DNA of 64,000 nucleotides from Shewanella halotolerans (GTDB lineage Bacteria; Pseudomonadota; Gammaproteobacteria; Enterobacterales; Shewanellaceae), in the NCBI RefSeq assembly GCF_019457535.1, contig NZ_CP080417.1:3286001-3350000 (forward strand). Reading direction: 5' to 3'. The notes under the pieces are model-generated. The model had not been told where the DNA came from. It ran no database searches and worked only from the letters and a program-made list of their open reading frames with translations. Shown piece by piece: positions 17,126-25,801 of this stretch. A program made the translations under genes and the position numbers. Every line of letters starts with the position of its first letter. Within the stretch, counting starts at the first letter, position 1.

Positions 17126-18001
17126 ATGCCGACACTCGAGCAACTACAACTCTTTCTGGCGACCGTGGAAACCGGTTCCTTTTCGGCGGCCGCCCGGCGC
17201 CTCAACAAGGTGCAATCTGCGGTGAGCCAGCAGATCATCAACATGGAGATAGATTGCGACAAGCAGCTGTTCGACCGCAGCGGCCGCTATCCAGTGTTGA
17301 CCCAGGCCGGTCAGACCCTGCTGCCCCAGGCCAAGGCGGTGATCGCCCAGCACCTAAGGCTGCAATCCCTCATAAACTCGCTGGACGCCGGACTGCCGCA
17401 ACAGTTTCGCCTGGCGATCGATGAAGGGGTGCCCTTCTCCGAGCTCAGTCAGCACCTCAACCTGTTTGCCGACAAATACCCCCTGATGCAGCTCGAACTG
17501 CGCATGCTGCCCAGCAAGGAGATCATCGAGCAGGTAAGGCAGCAGAACCTCGACATGGGGGTGATCTTCAGCGAAGAGATCTATCCCCAGCAGATAGACT
17601 TCGAATCTTTGGGGTCGGTGAAGTTTGAGCCTGTGGTCAGCCCTAATCACCCACTGGCCAAGGCAGAGACCAACAACCTCGACCAATTGAAGCTTCACCG
17701 TCAGCTCACCATAGGCAGCAAGCAGACGCAGCAATCGAGCTTTCAGGCGGAGCACTCGCCTCAGCTCTGGCTGGCCGACAGCTACTATGCCCTGCTGGAT
17801 CTGGCCAAGTCAGGCTTCGGCTGGACACTACTGCCGGAGCACCTGGTGCTGGACGCCCTGGCCCAGGGGCAGCTGTGCCCGATTCCGCTGAATATGGAGC
17901 AGATGGGCTGGATTGCCAACGTGGATCTGATCCAGCACAGCAGCGTCAACCAGGAGGTGAGTCAGGTGTTCCGTCAAATCTTAAGTGCCGCCATCGCCTA
18001 G
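17126..18001 (+). CDS. LysR-family regulator, probable controller of the PACE pump
   Basis: 291 residues with an N-terminal winged helix-turn-helix (LQLFLATVETGSFSAAARRLNKVQSAVSQQI) and a C-terminal periplasmic-binding-like effector domain. Divergent transcription from the PACE gene with an 85-bp shared intergenic region fits the usual LysR rule of controlling the neighbour. Effector is unknown; polyamines are a reasonable guess from AceR. Confidence 0.9.
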   Translation: MPTLEQLQLFLATVETGSFSAAARRLNKVQSAVSQQIINMEIDCDKQLFDRSGRYPVLTQAGQTLLPQAKAVIAQHLRLQSLINSLDAGLPQQFRLAIDEGVPFSELSQHLNLFADKYPLMQLELRMLPSKEIIEQVRQQNLDMGVIFSEEIYPQQIDFESLGSVKFEPVVSPNHPLAKAETNNLDQLKLHRQLTIGSKQTQQSSFQAEHSPQLWLADSYYALLDLAKSGFGWTLLPEHLVLDALAQGQLCPIPLNMEQMGWIANVDLIQHSSVNQEVSQVFRQILSAAIA

Positions 18002-18061
18002 TCGGACTATGGCGACCTATTAGCGATGCAGCTGAGGTAGGAGAGCGAGATTGAAGAAAGT

Positions 18062-18103
18062 AGATAAGAGAGCTGAGATAAGAGAGCCGAGATAAGAGAT
18101 AGT
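18062..18103. repeat. 14-bp tandem repeat, three units
   Basis: AGATAAGAGAGCTG, AGATAAGAGAGCCG and AGATAAGAGATAGT run consecutively in the convergent gap between the LysR gene and the DUF924-like gene. No coding role seen. Confidence 0.8.
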
Positions 18104-18167
18104 CGTGGCGAGCCGGATGACTCGCCAGCGATGGGCTAGCTATTTGCAGCTGCTCTCGAGTAGCAAT

Positions 18168-18617
18168 CTAGTTAGCGAGCGAGGCCTGCTGATACCAGTG
18201 GCTCCAGGCAGGTCTGGCATGGATTGCCAGCTGAGACTGCATCCCCTCTAACAGGCGGATCAGCAGCGCCCTGTCTTCACTCTTGCTGGAATAGAACAGG
18301 GGATCGTAGAAGCAGCGACGCTGCAGGGGTTCAAGCTGAGTATCGAAGCCGCGATCCACACCGGAGACACAGAGATCCCGCGCCTTGAGTTGCAGCGCCA
18401 GGGCCGCCTCGTCTTCCAACAGATGCGCCACCGGTCCCATGAGAAGAATAAGTGCCAGACGCCCCGGCGGATTCTTCTGCCAGTGCTCCAGCTCACCCGA
18501 CTTGGCACCCACCAGCAGCTGCTGCCAATGACTCAAGGTCTCCTGGCTAAGCTCCTTGGCCTCGACGCCTTCGCCCTTCTCATAGTGGTGAAACCACTGC
18601 TGTAAAAACTGTTCCAC
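18168..18617 (-). CDS. Short DUF924-like protein
   Basis: 149-residue cytosolic protein. The segment GELEHWQKNPPGRLALILLMGPVAHL and the later ...RRCFYDPLFYSSKSED match the pattern of the DUF924 family (GELD.W..TP.G.LALILLLDQFPR, then FLYLPLMHSE). It is shorter than typical family members (about 180-200 residues) and the usual DQFPR is replaced by GPVAH, so it is a divergent member. Function is unknown. About 240 bp upstream on this strand is non-coding with nothing recognised. Confidence 0.65.
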   Translation of the reverse strand: MEQFLQQWFHHYEKGEGVEAKELSQETLSHWQQLLVGAKSGELEHWQKNPPGRLALILLMGPVAHLLEDEAALALQLKARDLCVSGVDRGFDTQLEPLQRRCFYDPLFYSSKSEDRALLIRLLEGMQSQLAIHARPAWSHWYQQASLAN

Positions 18618-18860
18618 GCTGCCCCCTAGATACGATTAAATCATGAGTTTAAAAAATCCTGGTCGAGGCAGCATAACACCAGGCCAGCGGTGGAATAACT
18701 AGGACTTTGGTCGAAGGAAGGTGCAAATGCGCCCCTCGCCGCGCCACCCGGGTCACACTTCTTACCGATGGGACAAATATCAGGCAAGAAACATTAGCCT
18801 CGAAATGCCGGCAAGAAACTACAGAGACTGACTGTAGAGAGAAATGACAGAAAACAGGAG

Positions 18861-18888
18861 ATTAAAAAAGCGGCCCCTTGGCCGCTTT
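18861..18888 (-). terminator. Rho-independent terminator of the DUF4136 gene
   Basis: AAAGCGGCC (18867-18875) / GGCCGCTTT (18880-18888); on the minus strand it is followed by TTTAAT. Confidence 0.85.
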
Positions 18889-18917
18889 CATATTAACTTT
18901 CAGCTCATAGAGAGAGG

Positions 18918-19481
18918 CTATTTCGCCTCTTTCTGTGGTGGGTAGTTGAGCATCATGGCCGCTACCGCCTTGTTGACCACCTCGACGCGCTCCTCTGGGG
19001 TGCTCTTGTCACGAATGGTATCAGCCACAGAGCCGCGCCAGATAAGCTTACCCGTCTCTTTGTTGATCATGTCCAGCACCAGGGTGCCCACCTCATACTC
19101 ACGTACCGTGGTCTGGGTGTGAACGCTACCACCCCAGCCCCAACCTGGGCCATAGTAGTAAGGGTCATAACCGAAGTTGGTATTAAAGGTATCGACATTG
19201 ATCTTCTTGTCGACCTTAGTGAAGTAGTTCACCAGCACGTCGGCATTAGCCGCCTCCACCTTGCTGATCCCCTTCATCTGCAGCTCACGGTCTACCGCCT
19301 CGCGAACGCGTTGATCCATCAAGCCATCTAAGTTGTAGGTGGTATCGTCAGTCTTCTTCACCACCCATGCATAGCTCTTCACATCATCGAAGTTGACCTT
19401 GGGATCATAATCAGAGCTGGTTTTCAGTGTGCTACAGGCCGACAGGGCAAGTGCAGCGGCTAAGATAATCACCTTTTTCAT
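18918..19481 (-). CDS. DUF4136 lipoprotein
   Basis: 187-residue outer- or inner-membrane-anchored lipoprotein: MKKVIILAAALALSAC gives lipobox LSAC and Cys16. The mature part shows the DUF4136 layout: FDDVKSYAW near the N terminus, a variable Gly/Tyr-rich loop (FGYDPYYYGPGWGWGGS), then TLVLDMINKETGKLIWRGSVAD and ...NKAVAAMMLNYPP. Family function is unknown. Single gene with its own terminator. Confidence 0.9.
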   Translation of the reverse strand: MKKVIILAAALALSACSTLKTSSDYDPKVNFDDVKSYAWVVKKTDDTTYNLDGLMDQRVREAVDRELQMKGISKVEAANADVLVNYFTKVDKKINVDTFNTNFGYDPYYYGPGWGWGGSVHTQTTVREYEVGTLVLDMINKETGKLIWRGSVADTIRDKSTPEERVEVVNKAVAAMMLNYPPQKEAK

Positions 19482-19592
19482 AGACTCTCCAGCATGTTTC
19501 AGGCATGACTTAAACAGGAATTTATCTTAAAGCTTACATAGCAAACCTCTGTTCTACAACTCTTCTTTATTGTAAATAGCGTTTCGTTCAGC

Positions 19593-19629
19593 TTGACTTC
19601 AGCAAAAACCTAAATGATAATTATTATCA
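19593..19629 (+). promoter_or_regulatory. Fur-box promoter
   Basis: Promoter with -35 TTGACT (19593-19598), a 17-bp spacer and -10 GATAAT (19616-19621). A perfect 7-1-7 Fur inverted repeat TGATAATTATTATCA (19615-19629) covers the -10, so iron-loaded Fur should block transcription of the gene at 19655. Confidence 0.8.
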
Positions 19630-19654
19630 ATTAGTGTTATATGAGATCTGTCCC

Positions 19655-19969
19655 ATGACTTGGTTTATCACAGCATTTGTTATCGCCAGCGCCATCTTCA
19701 TGTTCGCCCCTAAATCTTTGGCCACGCCCATGGCGGAGAGCCCCAAGGTAAAGACCTCCCAGTGGGTGCTCTTTACCTTGCCCTTGCTGGCCTTGGTCAT
19801 CATGATGATCGCCATGGCGAAGGGCTATAGCTCGAGTCATGCCAGCATCGCCATCGGCTTCGCCCTCACCGCCTGCAGCGTGGCCATCAGCCGTTTTCAC
19901 CGATTCATCCTCCCCTGCGCGGCCTACACAGGCCTGTCGCTGCTGATGTTGGCGCTGCAGTACCTCTAG
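19655..19969 (+). CDS. Small membrane protein, predicted Fur-regulated
   Basis: 104 residues with three to four hydrophobic helices (about 2-19, 34-54, 62-79, 84-103) and little else. I chose MTWFITAF at 19655 rather than the ATG at 19634, since the latter lies only a few bases past the Fur box and probably upstream of or at the transcript start. It is reminiscent of DUF3325-type small membrane proteins found with siderophore uptake genes, but that match is weak. The Fur box implies induction under iron limitation. No iron transporter is adjacent. Confidence 0.65.
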   Translation: MTWFITAFVIASAIFMFAPKSLATPMAESPKVKTSQWVLFTLPLLALVIMMIAMAKGYSSSHASIAIGFALTACSVAISRFHRFILPCAAYTGLSLLMLALQYL

Positions 19970-20158
19970 TCTCTAGGTTTCGCTAAAAGAGTTTTGCTCA
20001 CTGATTGCGCCAGCTCGCCCGGCGCCTTGGGATGTTAGGGTCTGTTGACCTTTCCTGTTTGTTTTTGCAGCATTTTGTAGGGCATTTATACCAGGCAGAG
20101 GCCTGTGTAGTGGTTCTTAATATACCAAAGTTACATAAACGGACGATAACGCCGTTGA
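19970..20158. other. Non-coding repeat-like segment, left half (split by IS copy 2)
   Basis: No credible gene. The sequence from about 20036 to 20158 continues directly into 21486-21602 once the IS and one target duplication are removed. Together they look like a non-coding repeated element of about 250 bp. Confidence 0.45.
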
Positions 20159-21476
20159 CTAGGGAATCCCCAGATAATTCCCTTTTTATTCAATTCAGTA
20201 GACACGCATGGTGTTGATTGATCTAATTGATTTCGCCAAAAAACTACCAGATCCAACACCATGCGTGATGTCCATATCTTACACGATTTACTCAAAAAGC
20301 AATGCCCGCAAATACATCAAAAACGGCTTAATTCTCTGATGGTTGCTACAGAAGCGTTACTTGATGGCAATCAGTTGTCACTCACTCAGCTTGGTCGCAA
20401 TATCTCTGGTGCGGTGGCGCCAAAGCACAACATCAAACGGATAGACAGGCTACTCGGCAACCCGCATCTACACTCTGATAAATTCGCTATTTATCAATGG
20501 CATGCCAAGTTACTCTGTGTTGCTAATCCCATGCCGGTAATCCTCATTGATTGGTCTGATGTCCGTGAACAATTGCGGATGATGACATTGCGAGCCTCTG
20601 TCAGTGTGCAAGGGCGCTCGGTTACCCTGTATGAGCGTACTTTCAAGCTTGCCGACTACAATGCTCCACGCAGTCATAACGCCTTCTTGGCGGAGTTGGC
20701 ACAGGTGCTGCCGTCCCATGTGTGTCCACTGATTGTCACCGATGCGGGTTACCGCAATACCTGGTTTCGGGAGGTGGAACGATATGGTTGGTTTTGGCTT
20801 GGCCGTGTCCGTGGGGATGTCGGCTTTCTCCAGGCCAATCATGCCCAATGGCAGTCGAATAAGTCGCTTTATCCCTCCGCCACGGCGAAAGCCCGGCATA
20901 TTGGTTACGTAAAACTGGGACGAAAATCGCCTATGCGCTGTCATTTACATCTGTACAAGGCTGCGCCGAAATATCGAGCCGACAAGCGGTCATCCAAAGC
21001 AGGACGCAATCATACGGCACAACAAAGTTACCGTCTTGGCAGTAAAGAGCCTTGGTTACTGGCAACCAACTTGCCTACGGAGGCGTTCTCGTCAACGCAG
21101 GTGGTCAAACTTTATGCCAGACGGATGCAGATAGAAGAAACCTTTCGCGACCTCAAAAGTCCCCAATACGGCATGGGACTCAGACAAAGCCGCAGTCGTT
21201 GTCCACGCCGTTATGATGTGTTGTTGCTGATAGCTTTGTTGGCAGAAATCCTGCTTTGGTGCATCGGTCTGGCAGCCAGGCATCTGGGATGGCAGCGGAG
21301 GTTTCAAGCCAATACGATACGTGACAGAAACGTGCTATCTGTGCTCCGGCTCGGCAAAGAAGTGAGACGACGTCCGGAATACTCAATCAAAGAATCGCAT
21401 TTTCGCTGGGCTTGGGGTGAATTTCTTAAACTGGTTAACACCTCTGGGAGGCCCGAATTATGAGGGGATCCTCCAG
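20159..21476 (+). mobile_element. IS10-like element, copy 2 of 4
   Basis: 1318 bp, same ends as copy 1. Perfect 9-bp target duplication CGCCGTTGA at 20150-20158 and 21477-21485. It sits in a non-coding repeat-like element and breaks no recognised gene. Confidence 0.97.
20261..21463 (+). CDS. IS10-like DDE transposase (copy 2)
   Basis: 400 residues, identical in sequence to copy 1 with D97, D161 and E292 intact. Start codon lies in the fold-back stem described for copy 1 (here 20205-20265). Confidence 0.97.
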   Translation: MRDVHILHDLLKKQCPQIHQKRLNSLMVATEALLDGNQLSLTQLGRNISGAVAPKHNIKRIDRLLGNPHLHSDKFAIYQWHAKLLCVANPMPVILIDWSDVREQLRMMTLRASVSVQGRSVTLYERTFKLADYNAPRSHNAFLAELAQVLPSHVCPLIVTDAGYRNTWFREVERYGWFWLGRVRGDVGFLQANHAQWQSNKSLYPSATAKARHIGYVKLGRKSPMRCHLHLYKAAPKYRADKRSSKAGRNHTAQQSYRLGSKEPWLLATNLPTEAFSSTQVVKLYARRMQIEETFRDLKSPQYGMGLRQSRSRCPRRYDVLLLIALLAEILLWCIGLAARHLGWQRRFQANTIRDRNVLSVLRLGKEVRRRPEYSIKESHFRWAWGEFLKLVNTSGRPEL

Positions 21477-21516
21477 CGCCGTTGAAATGGCCAACAAAAG
21501 CTGCCCGAAGGGTTCA

Positions 21517-21602
21517 TCTAAACGCGCCTTGCCCTGTGTTGCGTGCTATTTGCATAGAATACTATGCGGCACAGCGCGCGCCTTGAGCAAAACGCGTTTA
21601 GA
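21517..21602. repeat. Large hairpin-forming palindrome, right half of split element
   Basis: Outer arms TCTAAACGCG (21517-21526) and CGCGTTTAGA (21593-21602) are perfect inverts; an inner pair GCATAG (21552-21557) / CTATGC (21562-21567) marks the centre. The whole 86 bp can fold as one imperfect stem, the look of a miniature repeat element. Confidence 0.7.
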
Positions 21603-21681
21603 TTGAACAAAAATTAAACCTGAAAGATAAACAGCCCCTAGTACCGATACCTCCCTGCATTTGGTATCTATGCTTATCCAT

Positions 21682-21706
21682 GACCACCCTAGGGTGGTCT
21701 TTTTTT
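21682..21706 (+). terminator. Rho-independent terminator
   Basis: GACCACCCT (21682-21690) directly followed by AGGGTGGTC (21691-21699) and a T8 run. No gene is recognised just upstream on this strand, so it may belong to an unseen short transcript or a lost gene. Confidence 0.75.
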
Positions 21707-21783
21707 CGTATCTAAGAATTACTCCTCCCACAAGGGAGTTTCAATTTGATAAACTCAGGGTATCTTAGTTAAGCATGTGACAG

Positions 21784-22116
21784 ATGATGAGAATCGATCC
21801 CAATATTGCCCTGGTGTACAGCACTGATGGCGGCAAAATCGACCAGCCCAAGGAAACCAAGGCCATCCCAGAAGGCGACGGCATAGTGCGCATTCATAAA
21901 GACAGCAAGGGCCGCAAAGGCAAAGGCGTCTCTGTGATCAAGGGCCTTGGCCTGGACGAGAAAGAACTCAAAGCCCTGGCGCAGAAGCTGAAGAAACAGT
22001 GCGGCTGCGGCGGCACGGTTAAAGAGTTCAACATAGAGATCCAAACAGACAACAGAGAGCAGCTAAAGACACTGCTGGAAAAACTGAATTATCAGGTGAA
22101 ACTGGCGGGTGGTTAA
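21784..22116 (+). CDS. yciH: SUI1/eIF1-family translation factor
   Basis: 110-residue bacterial homologue of eukaryotic initiation factor 1, thought to influence start-site fidelity on the ribosome. The SUI1 core is clear: GDGIVRIHKDSKGRKGKGVSV, then GLGLDEKELKALAQKLKKQCGCGGTVK. Two ATG codons stand in tandem at the start. Followed 16 bp later by yqgE on the same strand, so probably part of a yciH-yqgE-ruvX unit. Confidence 0.93.
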   Translation: MMRIDPNIALVYSTDGGKIDQPKETKAIPEGDGIVRIHKDSKGRKGKGVSVIKGLGLDEKELKALAQKLKKQCGCGGTVKEFNIEIQTDNREQLKTLLEKLNYQVKLAGG

Positions 22117-22132
22117 CCCATTGGAGCGCTAG

Positions 22133-22690
22133 ATGGATAGTTTGCAAAATCATTTACTCATAGCCATGCCCTCGCTTAAGGACACATTCTTCGAGCGCAG
22201 CGTGATCTACCTGTGTGAGCACAACGAACAAGGCGCCATGGGGCTGATGATCAATCGCCCCATAGGGGTCGATGTCAATGAGCTGCTCAGACAGATGGAG
22301 CTGGATGATTTTCACACCATAGAGAGCATCAACAGCAAAGTCTTGGTAGGTGGCCCCGTGGGGCAAGAGAAAGGCTTCGTGCTGCATACGCCGCAGCCAC
22401 AGTGGAGCAACAGCCAGCAGATCAGCGACGATCTCATGCTCACCACCTCAAGAGACGTGCTCACCTCCCTGGGCAGCAAAGAGGCGCCCGAGCAGTTTAT
22501 CGTCGCCCTCGGCTACGCTGGCTGGGGCCGTCATCAGCTGGAACAGGAGCTGGCCGACAACACCTGGCTCTCCATCCCCGCTAATACCGACCTCATGTTC
22601 AACACGGCTCATGAGAGCCGCTGGCAGAAGGCCACAGAATCATTGGGCTTCGACATCTGGCAACTCTCCTCCCAGGCCGGTCACGCCTAA
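22133..22690 (+). CDS. yqgE: UPF0301 protein YqgE/AlgH
   Basis: 185 residues, the usual length. Family signatures: [38 protein letters not shown] at the N terminus (residues 6-43), [16 protein letters not shown] in the middle and [16 protein letters not shown] near the C terminus. Biochemical role is unknown; it nearly always precedes ruvX, as here (21 bp gap). Confidence 0.95.
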   Translation: MDSLQNHLLIAMPSLKDTFFERSVIYLCEHNEQGAMGLMINRPIGVDVNELLRQMELDDFHTIESINSKVLVGGPVGQEKGFVLHTPQPQWSNSQQISDDLMLTTSRDVLTSLGSKEAPEQFIVALGYAGWGRHQLEQELADNTWLSIPANTDLMFNTAHESRWQKATESLGFDIWQLSSQAGHA

Positions 22691-22711
22691 CAGTAAAGGA
22701 TAAAATTCACT

Positions 22712-23131
22712 ATGAGTTCAGCAAGCGTCTTGGGCTTCGACTTCGGCACCAAGAGCATAGGCGTCGCCATCGGCCAGCAGATCACCGGCAGCGCCACTCC
22801 CCTCGCCTCCCTCAAGGCAAACGACGGCATCCCCAGGTGGGAAGAGATAGAGGCGCTTATCAAGGAGTGGAAACCCGACCTTATCGTCGTCGGCCTGCCC
22901 CTCAACATGGATGGCACAGAGCAGGAGATGACCCAGAGAGCCCGCAAGTTTGCCAACCGCATCAGCGGCCGCTTCGGCGTCAAGACAGCCACCCAGGATG
23001 AACGCCTCACCACAGCCGACGCCAAGGCTAGACTGTTCGAGATGGGCGGCTACAAGGCCCTCTCCAAGGGCCAGGTCGATTCCATGTCGGCGGTGCTCAT
23101 CATCGAGAGTTATTTCGAAAATCTCTACTAA
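22712..23131 (+). CDS. ruvX: Putative pre-16S rRNA nuclease / Holliday-junction resolvase-like protein
   Basis: 139-residue RNase H-fold nuclease (YqgF/RuvX), implicated in maturing the 5' end of 16S rRNA. Active-site acidic residues are visible: [10 protein letters not shown] near residue 10, the QDERLTT segment, and the late Asp in [16 protein letters not shown]. Third gene after yciH and yqgE, with its own terminator. Confidence 0.95.
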   Translation: MSSASVLGFDFGTKSIGVAIGQQITGSATPLASLKANDGIPRWEEIEALIKEWKPDLIVVGLPLNMDGTEQEMTQRARKFANRISGRFGVKTATQDERLTTADAKARLFEMGGYKALSKGQVDSMSAVLIIESYFENLY

Positions 23132-23146
23132 CATTTGAACGTTTGA

Positions 23147-23173
23147 AGGCGGCCAAACAAGGCCGCTTTTTTT
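23147..23173 (+). terminator. Rho-independent terminator after ruvX
   Basis: GCGGCC (23149-23154) / GGCCGC (23161-23166) followed by a T7 run. It marks the left border of the accessory island. Confidence 0.88.
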
Positions 23174-23260
23174 CTGCGCGGAAACTCGCTCTCTGAGTTT
23201 TTCTCTGATTGTAACCCTTACCTTTCTGACAGTTTCGATGTCATTTGATGGCCAACAGTT

Positions 23261-23346
23261 ACTGTTTTGCATTGCTTGCAGCAGGTGCAGTGCATGGACG
23301 CACCAATGTCGCGAACACAGGGATGTGTAAGAGCGACCTTTTTGTG
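23261..23346 (+). repeat. Interspersed repeat, copy 1
   Basis: About 86-bp repeat beginning ACTGTTTTGCATTGCTTGCA and containing GCACCAATGTCGCGAACACA. Nearly identical to the copy 152 bp further on. It contains small inverted repeats (GGTGCAGTGCATGGACGCACC region) and opens frames on both strands, but these differ between copies and are not genes. Confidence 0.85.
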
Positions 23347-23412
23347 TATTCGACAGGACGCAACCAAAGCTTGGCTTGTTCCTTAGCAAGACTAGTTACA
23401 GCGTTAACCGTC

Positions 23413-23499
23413 ACTGTTTTGAATTGCTTGGTAGCAGGTGCAGTGCAAGGATGCACCAATGTCGCGAACACAGGGATGTGTAAGAGCGACCTCTTTGTG
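23413..23499 (+). repeat. Interspersed repeat, copy 2
   Basis: Direct repeat of the element at 23261 with only a few substitutions and a 1-bp length difference. Confidence 0.85.
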
Positions 23500-23568
23500 C
23501 AGATACGCCTGTGAGACGCCGACTCTTTATTTATAGAGAGTAATCCCTTTAGGCTCTGCCTAAACATC

Positions 23569-23625
23569 TGATGTGAATGGACTCACGAATGCCGCAATGA
23601 CATGGATGTCAAAGAGCGCCCCTGT
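23569..23625 (+). repeat. Interspersed repeat, degenerate third copy
   Basis: Contains GAATGCCGCAATGACATGGA followed by TGTCAAAGAGCGCCC, matching the right part of copies 1 and 2 with many changes. It lies inside a pair AGATACGCC (23501-23509) / GGCGTATCT (23640-23648). The rest of 23626-23753 holds nothing recognised. Confidence 0.55.
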
Positions 23626-23753
23626 TTCAAAAGCTCACCGGCGTATCTACACCCAGTTATCCATCTCTTCGATTAGACGGTATGGGAAAGTTCTTGGCAT
23701 TTACGAGTTAGATTTTTGTTCGAATTCATTTGGGACTGCTTAATATTTGCGCA

Positions 23754-23847
23754 GCTTAACGCCTTGTTAAAAAAGAATTTTGCTTACTACAATGTGAAGC
23801 GAAACCCACCAAGTAAATTTTGTCCACTTTAAAACAGTTTGTTATAC
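23754..23847 (-). other. attC-like site 1 (end of zinc-ribbon cassette)
   Basis: 94 bp bounded by core-like sequences GCTTAAC (23754-23760) and GTTATAC (23841-23847), with AT-rich internal arms that can pair imperfectly. It begins 4 bp after the stop of the zinc-ribbon gene. Least conserved of the five sites. Confidence 0.6.
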
Positions 23848-23851
23848 ATAT

Positions 23852-24238
23852 TTACCTTTTTAACCACCATTCATTTTCTATATCTTTCTTTGTTATCCAG
23901 CGATATAGTTTGCGGAATGTTGGTACTGCATACTCTGTTTTGAGTTTTAAATTACATGCAGTGCATGTAGATATTACAAACATAGCTCTAATCAATGGCC
24001 TCTGCCGAGACTCAAAATATACGAATGGATCCTCACTAAATTTGACTCTATGAGATGTATTCCCACATGCACTACATTTAGGCTCTCCATTATTATTTTT
24101 GAGGAAGTTCATAATGAATTCATGCGCTTCTAACTCCCAAGCTGTAGCGACTGCGCTTGCTCCACAATACTCACAATATTTTTTTTGAGCCGAGTTACCT
24201 CGTTCGCAAGCTAGGCAACTCCATCTATAACCTGACAT
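23852..24238 (-). CDS. Cassette protein with two zinc ribbons, 128 aa
   Basis: I start at MSGYRWSCLAC (24238), 12 bp after the upstream attC site. The N terminus is a CxxC...CxxC ribbon (WSCLACERGNSAQKKYCEYC, residues about 6-25); a second pair is CSAC and CTAC (residues about 56-95). Such ribbons often bind nucleic acid or protein partners. The rest is not recognised. Gene and following attC form a standard mobile cassette, here read leftward. Confidence 0.8.
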   Translation of the reverse strand: MSGYRWSCLACERGNSAQKKYCEYCGASAVATAWELEAHEFIMNFLKNNNGEPKCSACGNTSHRVKFSEDPFVYFESRQRPLIRAMFVISTCTACNLKLKTEYAVPTFRKLYRWITKKDIENEWWLKR

Positions 24239-24250
24239 TTTCACCAAAAA

Positions 24251-24355
24251 GTATAACGCCGCCATATGGGGCGCATAAAAGCTTGGCTAAAATTAGCGAC
24301 GAAGGAGCGCAAGCCAAGCGTTTTGCGTCCAATTGCCATGATGGCCTTGTTATAT
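24251..24355 (-). other. attC-like site 2
   Basis: 105 bp bounded by GTATAAC (24251-24257) and GTTATAT (24349-24355). Strong inner arms AAGCTTGGCT and AGCCAAGCG; outer arms around GCCGCCATATGG / CCATGATGGC. Its arms closely match those of site 5. Follows the stop of the broken membrane cassette by 9 bp. Confidence 0.8.
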
Positions 24356-24483
24356 ACCGCTTACTCATGCAATTAAAATACTAGTTACCACTGCACCGAC
24401 AAACCAAATAAACATACACAAAAAACAACGACCATATATACGCCTGCCTTCAGCATCTTTAGGACCTATATAAAAGCCATTAC

Positions 24484-25801
24484 CTAGGGAATCCCCAGAT
24501 AATTCCCTTTTTATTCAATTCAGTAGACACGCATGGTGTTGATTGATCTAATTGATTTCGCCAAAAAACTACCAGATCCAACACCATGCGTGATGTCCAT
24601 ATCTTACACGATTTACTCAAAAAGCAATGCCCGCAAATACATCAAAAACGGCTTAATTCTCTGATGGTTGCTACAGAAGCGTTACTTGATGGCAATCAGT
24701 TGTCACTCACTCAGCTTGGTCGCAATATCTCTGGTGCGGTGGCGCCAAAGCACAACATCAAACGGATAGACAGGCTACTCGGCAACCCGCATCTACACTC
24801 TGATAAATTCGCTATTTATCAATGGCATGCCAAGTTACTCTGTGTTGCTAATCCCATGCCGGTAATCCTCATTGATTGGTCTGATGTCCGTGAACAATTG
24901 CGGATGATGACATTGCGAGCCTCTGTCAGTGTGCAAGGGCGCTCGGTTACCCTGTATGAGCGTACTTTCAAGCTTGCCGACTACAATGCTCCACGCAGTC
25001 ATAACGCCTTCTTGGCGGAGTTGGCACAGGTGCTGCCGTCCCATGTGTGTCCACTGATTGTCACCGATGCGGGTTACCGCAATACCTGGTTTCGGGAGGT
25101 GGAACGATATGGTTGGTTTTGGCTTGGCCGTGTCCGTGGGGATGTCGGCTTTCTCCAGGCCAATCATGCCCAATGGCAGTCGAATAAGTCGCTTTATCCC
25201 TCCGCCACGGCGAAAGCCCGGCATATTGGTTACGTAAAACTGGGACGAAAATCGCCTATGCGCTGTCATTTACATCTGTACAAGGCTGCGCCGAAATATC
25301 GAGCCGACAAGCGGTCATCCAAAGCAGGACGCAATCATACGGCACAACAAAGTTACCGTCTTGGCAGTAAAGAGCCTTGGTTACTGGCAACCAACTTGCC
25401 TACGGAGGCGTTCTCGTCAACGCAGGTGGTCAAACTTTATGCCAGACGGATGCAGATAGAAGAAACCTTTCGCGACCTCAAAAGTCCCCAATACGGCATG
25501 GGACTCAGACAAAGCCGCAGTCGTTGTCCACGCCGTTATGATGTGTTGTTGCTGATAGCTTTGTTGGCAGAAATCCTGCTTTGGTGCATCGGTCTGGCAG
25601 CCAGGCATCTGGGATGGCAGCGGAGGTTTCAAGCCAATACGATACGTGACAGAAACGTGCTATCTGTGCTCCGGCTCGGCAAAGAAGTGAGACGACGTCC
25701 GGAATACTCAATCAAAGAATCGCATTTTCGCTGGGCTTGGGGTGAATTTCTTAAACTGGTTAACACCTCTGGGAGGCCCGAATTATGAGGGGATCCTCCA
25801 G
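24484..25801 (+). mobile_element. IS10-like element, copy 3 of 4, without target duplication
   Basis: 1318 bp with the same ends as the others. Flanking 9-mers are AGCCATTAC (24475-24483) and CACCCAAGA (25802-25810), which do not match. The three other copies all have perfect duplications, so this copy marks a deletion or recombination endpoint. Confidence 0.97.
24586..25788 (+). CDS. IS10-like DDE transposase (copy 3)
   Basis: 400 residues, identical to the other copies. Oriented opposite to the cassettes that flank it. Confidence 0.97.
   Translation: MRDVHILHDLLKKQCPQIHQKRLNSLMVATEALLDGNQLSLTQLGRNISGAVAPKHNIKRIDRLLGNPHLHSDKFAIYQWHAKLLCVANPMPVILIDWSDVREQLRMMTLRASVSVQGRSVTLYERTFKLADYNAPRSHNAFLAELAQVLPSHVCPLIVTDAGYRNTWFREVERYGWFWLGRVRGDVGFLQANHAQWQSNKSLYPSATAKARHIGYVKLGRKSPMRCHLHLYKAAPKYRADKRSSKAGRNHTAQQSYRLGSKEPWLLATNLPTEAFSSTQVVKLYARRMQIEETFRDLKSPQYGMGLRQSRSRCPRRYDVLLLIALLAEILLWCIGLAARHLGWQRRFQANTIRDRNVLSVLRLGKEVRRRPEYSIKESHFRWAWGEFLKLVNTSGRPEL

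Noticed and set aside
20005..20217. 70-codon frame crossing into IS copy 2
   Set aside because: Crosses the IS boundary and ends in the IS leader; a chance frame.
23259..23567. Leftward 102-codon frame over the interspersed repeats
   Set aside because: It is the repeat translated twice (similar peptide blocks) with no ribosome site; the same peptide appears over the copy near 29600.
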